Below are positions 16,701 through 18,630 of a DNA stretch of 18,630 nt, one piece after another. Source of the stretch: an uncultured Magnetococcales bacterium (GTDB taxonomy: Bacteria > Pseudomonadota > Magnetococcia > Magnetococcales > Magnetaquicoccaceae); contig CAIWLA010000575.1 of assembly GCA_903913345.1 (NCBI GenBank), forward strand, positions 1 through 18,630. The letters are read 5' to 3'. The notes under the pieces are model-generated. The model was not told the origin of the DNA and ran no database searches. It saw nothing but the letters and a program-made list of their open reading frames with translations. Each line of letters opens with the position of its first letter. Positions within the stretch are counted from its first letter, which is position 1. The position numbers and the translations under genes are program-made.

Positions 16701-17686
16701 TTGTATTGGCTGACGTTGCGCAAATTGCGCGTCAAGGACATCACAATGCCAAAGGTGGTCGGATGTTTGGCCCCCAGACCCGCAGTTGCTGCGGTTTGTG
16801 CCGCCTTCAAGAGGAGAATCGCCTCCTTGAATTTCGATTGATTTTCATACAGATCGGCCAGCATCGTCTGGGCGGCCAGCACATCGGGATGGTTGGCACC
16901 CAGCAGCCGTTGATCATCCGCAATGACCTGTTGCAGCCCTTTGTCCGCCTCCTCCGTCTTGCCCGCCTGGATCAGGGCATTGGCCAGATCACGACGACTG
17001 GTCAGGGTGGCATAATGATCCGGCCCCAGATTGTCCTTGGCCAGGGCCAGGGCCTCCCGTGCCGCCGCCACCGCCGGATCCATCTGTCCCTGCGCCAACA
17101 GTCCACTGACCTCCCCCTTCTTCTGTGACCAGGCACCAACCACCTTCTCCTTGCCCGTTGGCACCGGGGCCGCTGCCGCAATCTTTTCATCCACCCAGGC
17201 GGGCATGACCCCCAACAGTTTGGAAATTTCTTCACTGTAGAAAAGAATATCCTCGGTCTTGCCCGCCAGGGCCGCCAGCTTGGAGGCGGTCCTGAAGAAG
17301 GGGACCGCCTGGTCCGCCAATCCCTGGTTGGCACTCAACACCCCGGCGGTGTGGGCATAATCCTGGTTGGCCGGATCCAGCAGAGTGGCCTTGGTAAAGT
17401 GGGCCAACGCCGTGACCAGGTCGTTTTTGGCCGCTGCTTCCTTGCCCAGATTGGCCTCTTCCTGGGCGGTCAACGGCTTGCCAGTGGTCTTGTCGGGGAT
17501 TTCCTTGCCCGCCGCCGGTTTGTCTGCCGCCTTGCCCGTGGCGGCCTTTTCTGCGGTCGATTTCTCGGTGGTGGCTTTCTCGGTCGTGGCCTTGTCTGCC
17601 GCCTGTGCAGAGAGCAACCCACCGCCCAACAAAAGGCACAACGGGAGCAGTGGCACGGCAAGACGGATCAGAGGAATGTTTTTCAT
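13733..17686 (-). CDS. Exported TPR-CHAT (caspase-HetF-associated) protease-like protein
   Basis: CHAT domains are caspase/separase-fold cysteine peptidases, often joined to TPR repeats that sense or bind partners. The 1317 residues show, in order, a signal peptide (1-29, cut after AQA), then a Lys/Thr/Ala/Glu low-complexity linker (30-72). Two TPR-like units follow (about 80-145), then a long kinesin-light-chain-type TPR array (about 205-755) of units such as NNLGLVYETMGLYDEAETLL. After a coiled-coil stretch (about 825-890) the CHAT domain runs from about 970 to the end. The catalytic pair is intact: His1146 in IATHGFF (codon 14251-14249) and Cys1228 in LSACETGLG (codon 14005-14003). The signal peptide implies periplasmic or outer action. 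It heads a minus-strand operon with the small membrane protein (2 bases downstream) and manC. No good ribosome-binding site precedes the ATG at 17686. Confidence 0.92.
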   Translation of the reverse strand: MKNIPLIRLAVPLLPLCLLLGGGLLSAQAADKATTEKATTEKSTAEKAATGKAADKPAAGKEIPDKTTGKPLTAQEEANLGKEAAAKNDLVTALAHFTKATLLDPANQDYAHTAGVLSANQGLADQAVPFFRTASKLAALAGKTEDILFYSEEISKLLGVMPAWVDEKIAAAAPVPTGKEKVVGAWSQKKGEVSGLLAQGQMDPAVAAAREALALAKDNLGPDHYATLTSRRDLANALIQAGKTEEADKGLQQVIADDQRLLGANHPDVLAAQTMLADLYENQSKFKEAILLLKAAQTAATAGLGAKHPTTFGIVMSLTRNLRNVSQYKEAEALLKPLCETEEQVLGAYHGDSVDCQVQLASLRVLQGEYEEASTLYRKILAIQEASLPANSPLLLTTRIQEAELERQQGEYGRAKEILDAVLAKAAKEDPNVWEAKSGLAKVYEDQGLFPQAETLTGEIWQHEKETLGEDHPNTLTTMNNLAGIYRRQGRLTEAETLYKKTLEKYRAVFGKEHLGTVSIMNNLGLVYETMGLYDEAETLLRAGLEISKKVLGDNHISTLANMNNLAMLHESQGNFEQAEPYYLNAIESASWQFGADHPDTMAFLNNLGYLYMMQGQYPKAKPLFEKVLASWNKTLGEKNSKTMKGMNNLARVLARMGQFKEAEPLFDKALQLRRSVLGENHMDTLRSMLDLGTLYGDMQRLPEAEKLLRDTLKRTETTLGDQHPYTFETLNSLGKVLRAEKKPAEAFQLLKTGFNRRSSFLARMLWATGDNAREGYIRLYRPELDEYLGVLSQADPSLAGREVLNVGLQRKGQLLKVTSEIRQIVQMGKEPKLKEMSDQLTVTRKKLAALTLSGPTEETKGRHMEAIHDLEKTVDTLQMELGQASRRFRQSAKPVTVEQLTEVLPKDAVLVDFLAYSDGDQKKLLAGSLHSEGGKPVYTLIAYPDLKKIQEAITRYRGAIQDESLDEEELHKIGQEVHDLIWAPLTPSFAGRKVIYVVPDDMLNILPFNALMDSKGEYLLKTLDLHILSTSRDLIPSTIEDAKGELLILAGPNYTSTKVVDKEVMTQVAGKRSAGTQDAMRGFSGSGLRGLKFDPLPGAEKEGKLISEATTAKKEANTIFTEDAAQEQVIQSLKEPPKMLHIATHGFFLKADENLKKRLLSLQRGADVHLPPPGDNPMLRAGLAFAGINGSAPFLGEIPTENDGVLTALEVLGLNLTGTRLAVLSACETGLGEIHEGEGVYGLRRAFQEAGVKTVISSLWEVSDAGTQALMTGLYGRLAEGKPVHAALLESQRSMLASKEWNYPYIWSAFMMVERM

Positions 17687-17713
17687 ATTATTTAGCCCAG
17701 TTAGAATCGGTTA

Positions 17714-17729
17714 CGCCATGGTCATGGCG
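17714..17729. repeat. Small inverted repeat in the CHAT upstream region
   Basis: CGCCAT-GGTC-ATGGCG, with 6-bp arms, lies 28 bases upstream of the TPR-CHAT start. It could be a small operator or part of the 5' leader; no regulator is known. Confidence 0.3.
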
Positions 17730-17776
17730 AAGGGTGCCAGACATGGGCCGGTAGGGAGAATCAACAACTGTCCCCC

Positions 17777-17806
17777 ATGATACCGTTTTTCCTCGAAACA
17801 AAGCAA
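17777..17806 (-). promoter_or_regulatory. Weak sigma70-like promoter candidate for the TPR-CHAT operon
   Basis: On the minus strand, TTGCTT (17806-17801) and TATCAT (17782-17777) are separated by 18 bases. The -10 matches 5 of 6 consensus bases and the -35 only 3 of 6. A start here would give a leader of about 85 bases containing the inverted repeat at 17714-17729. This comes from motif reading only. Confidence 0.25.
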
Positions 17807-17818
17807 TCACGATCTCTG

Positions 17819-18601
17819 TCATCCATCACTTTTTTGACTGTGCGAATGGTTGGCGTAGGTCGGCCAGTCGGGGAGATAGGCGTCCGCCTGGTTGCCCCAG
17901 GTGATCCAGCCCGGTTGCGAGCCACGGGCAAACAGTTCGAGAAAGGGACCGGGAGAGCAGCTTTCGATAATGGTGTAGAGTTCATCCGGTTTGCGGGAGT
18001 GTTCCCGTTTCATCGATCGGATGATGTTGACCTGGCGGCGTCCTGGGGCGAGGGTGCGGGCTGCCTTGCCTCGGGTGCCAAACAGGATCAACTCGGTGGT
18101 ATTGCGAAAATAAAAACCAACGCCCCGTCCGTCGGGTCCACCGTCTTTGCGCACCTTGTGCCAGACCAGGTTGGCCTTGTAGACAAACCCCCAGGCGGCC
18201 AGCACCTGCAACCCTTCCGGCAACAGGGCATTGGGCACCCACAGGTACAGATGGGCGGTCGGTTCCACCATCTCCGCCACCGGCAGCGCGAGAATATCGG
18301 CCAATGAGAGGGTATCATAACGGTTCAGCCGCTTGTGTTCCGGGGCCATTTTGCCCGTGCGGTTCTGGAACTGCCAGGGTGGATCGGCCAATACCGTGCG
18401 GAACAATTGGCCATCCAGCCGCGCCCGCAAATCGGCGGCTGTTTCGGCCTTTTTCGTGGCGGGTCCAGGGGGATCATCCCCCTGGTGGGGTCCAGGGGCT
18501 GACGCCCCTGGTGGGGTTCGGGGCAACGCCCCGCTGGACGAAACGATGATCAAAGCCGTCTCATCTGTGCTCTGCCCGGACCGGATTGGGAGTGCTGCCA
18601 T
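17819..18601 (-). CDS. MT-A70 family DNA N6-adenine methyltransferase
   Basis: MT-A70-type enzymes methylate adenine N6 in DNA or RNA. Bacterial copies often occur in phage and mobile regions. Residues about 66-245 carry the family pattern: TVLADPPW (catalytic DPPW at 73-76), MAPEHKRLNRYDTLSLADI, HLYLWVPNALLPEGLQVLAAW, FRNTTELILFGTRG, KREHSRKPDELYTIIE and LFARGSQPGWITWGNQ. With the ATG at 18601 the protein is 260 residues, but residues 23-46 are encoded by three tandem hairpin repeats. That ATG also shares bases with a better plus-strand start at 18600. The true start may be a TTG downstream (for instance near residue 59 or 66). An in-frame TGA at 18619-18617 shows the gene does not extend beyond the window. 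Confidence 0.88.
   Translation of the reverse strand: MAALPIRSGQSTDETALIIVSSSGALPRTPPGASAPGPHQGDDPPGPATKKAETAADLRARLDGQLFRTVLADPPWQFQNRTGKMAPEHKRLNRYDTLSLADILALPVAEMVEPTAHLYLWVPNALLPEGLQVLAAWGFVYKANLVWHKVRKDGGPDGRGVGFYFRNTTELILFGTRGKAARTLAPGRRQVNIIRSMKREHSRKPDELYTIIESCSPGPFLELFARGSQPGWITWGNQADAYLPDWPTYANHSHSQKSDG
18465..18533. repeat. Cluster of three tandem hairpin repeats
   Basis: Three palindromes occur in a row, separated by TGGGGT or TGGGGTT. The first, 18465-18485, has arms CCAGGGGGAT and ATCCCCCTGG around one base. The second, 18492-18511, has CCAGGGGC and GCCCCTGG with loop TGAC. The third, 18519-18533, has CGGGGC and GCCCCG with loop AAC. The first is close to 145-165, and the third to 85-97 and 13686-13702. 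The cluster lies between the MT-A70 catalytic region and the candidate plus-strand start at 18600. Confidence 0.75.
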
Positions 18602-18630
18602 GCGTCTGACGACTGTTCAAATCGAGACTA
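18600..18630 (+). CDS. Probable 5' end of a plus-strand gene (partial)
   Basis: An ATG at 18600 opens MRLTTVQIET and runs off the window. GGGAG lies 7 bases before it (TTGGGAGTGCTGCC), a good ribosome-binding site. The opening resembles N-termini of small nucleotidyltransferase-fold proteins, but ten residues cannot support a family call. If real, it diverges from the MT-A70 gene and makes the 18601 minus-strand start doubtful. Confidence 0.35.
   Translation, partial: MRLTTVQIET

Noticed and set aside
15400..17100. Possible CRISPR-like or tandem DNA repeat in the CHAT gene
   Set aside because: The periodicity is at protein level (about 42-residue TPR units) with divergent DNA; there are no constant repeats with unique spacers.
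13808..17128. Plus-strand open frame of 1106 codons opposite the TPR-CHAT gene
   Set aside because: It is fully antisense to a gene with signal peptide, TPR and intact CHAT motifs. Its product is Gln/Gly/Leu-rich without domains, an effect of strong codon bias on the other strand.
13733..17686. CHAT protein as part of a CRISPR type III-E or gasdermin-type defence system
   Set aside because: No Cas, gasdermin or other effector gene is in the window, and the protein carries a signal peptide.

Overview
The window looks like chromosomal DNA from a Gram-negative proteobacterium. It carries a full set of Mla outer-membrane lipid transport genes, several Sec signal peptides, and G+C-rich coding sequence except for one AT-richer block. 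Long TPR proteins, a SPINDLY-type O-GlcNAc transferase, an exported TPR-CHAT protein and scattered short GGGGC/GCCCC hairpins recall Magnetococcus-like bacteria. That placement is an inference from gene style, not a database match.

Layout. At 1-200 there is the probable 3' end of an unknown gene, then two hairpin repeats. From 3106 down to 198 (minus strand) lie mlaA, an exported TPR/NTF2-like protein, a Nudix hydrolase and a small exported coiled-coil protein; the last two overlap as ATGA. Diverging from mlaA, the plus strand carries mlaE, mlaF, mlaD and mlaC (3264-6209). MlaF has an extra N-terminal domain of about 90 residues built of two GspE_N/MshEN-like motifs, and no mlaB is present.

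At 6313-8420 an AT-richer cassette encodes a beta-class DNA methyltransferase overlapping a restriction-endonuclease-like gene. That gene is split by a 153-bp miniature inverted-repeat element with 13-bp perfect inverted repeats and a 9-bp target duplication. Removing the element plus one duplication (162 bp) restores one 312-codon frame, so the module now looks like a methyltransferase with a disabled nuclease.

At 8481-11928 (plus) come a TPR-GT41 glycosyltransferase and a phosphoribosyltransferase-fold protein. Facing them on the minus strand (17686-12007) is a compact operon: a 1317-residue exported TPR-CHAT protease-like protein, a small single-pass membrane protein, and manC (GDP-mannose synthesis). 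Upstream is an MT-A70 adenine methyltransferase (from 18601 or inside), whose 5' end contains three tandem hairpin repeats. A plus-strand gene probably starts at 18600 and leaves the window.

How they fit together: MlaA/MlaFEDC form one envelope lipid-transport system. GT41 and ManC point to protein or surface glycosylation. The exported TPR-CHAT protein is co-transcribed with ManC. The strongest leads are the MlaF fusion, the frame-restoring element in the restriction gene, and the hairpin repeats that lie in or at the start of coding regions. No intergenic stretch exceeds 300 bases, and I saw no tRNA, rRNA or CRISPR array.
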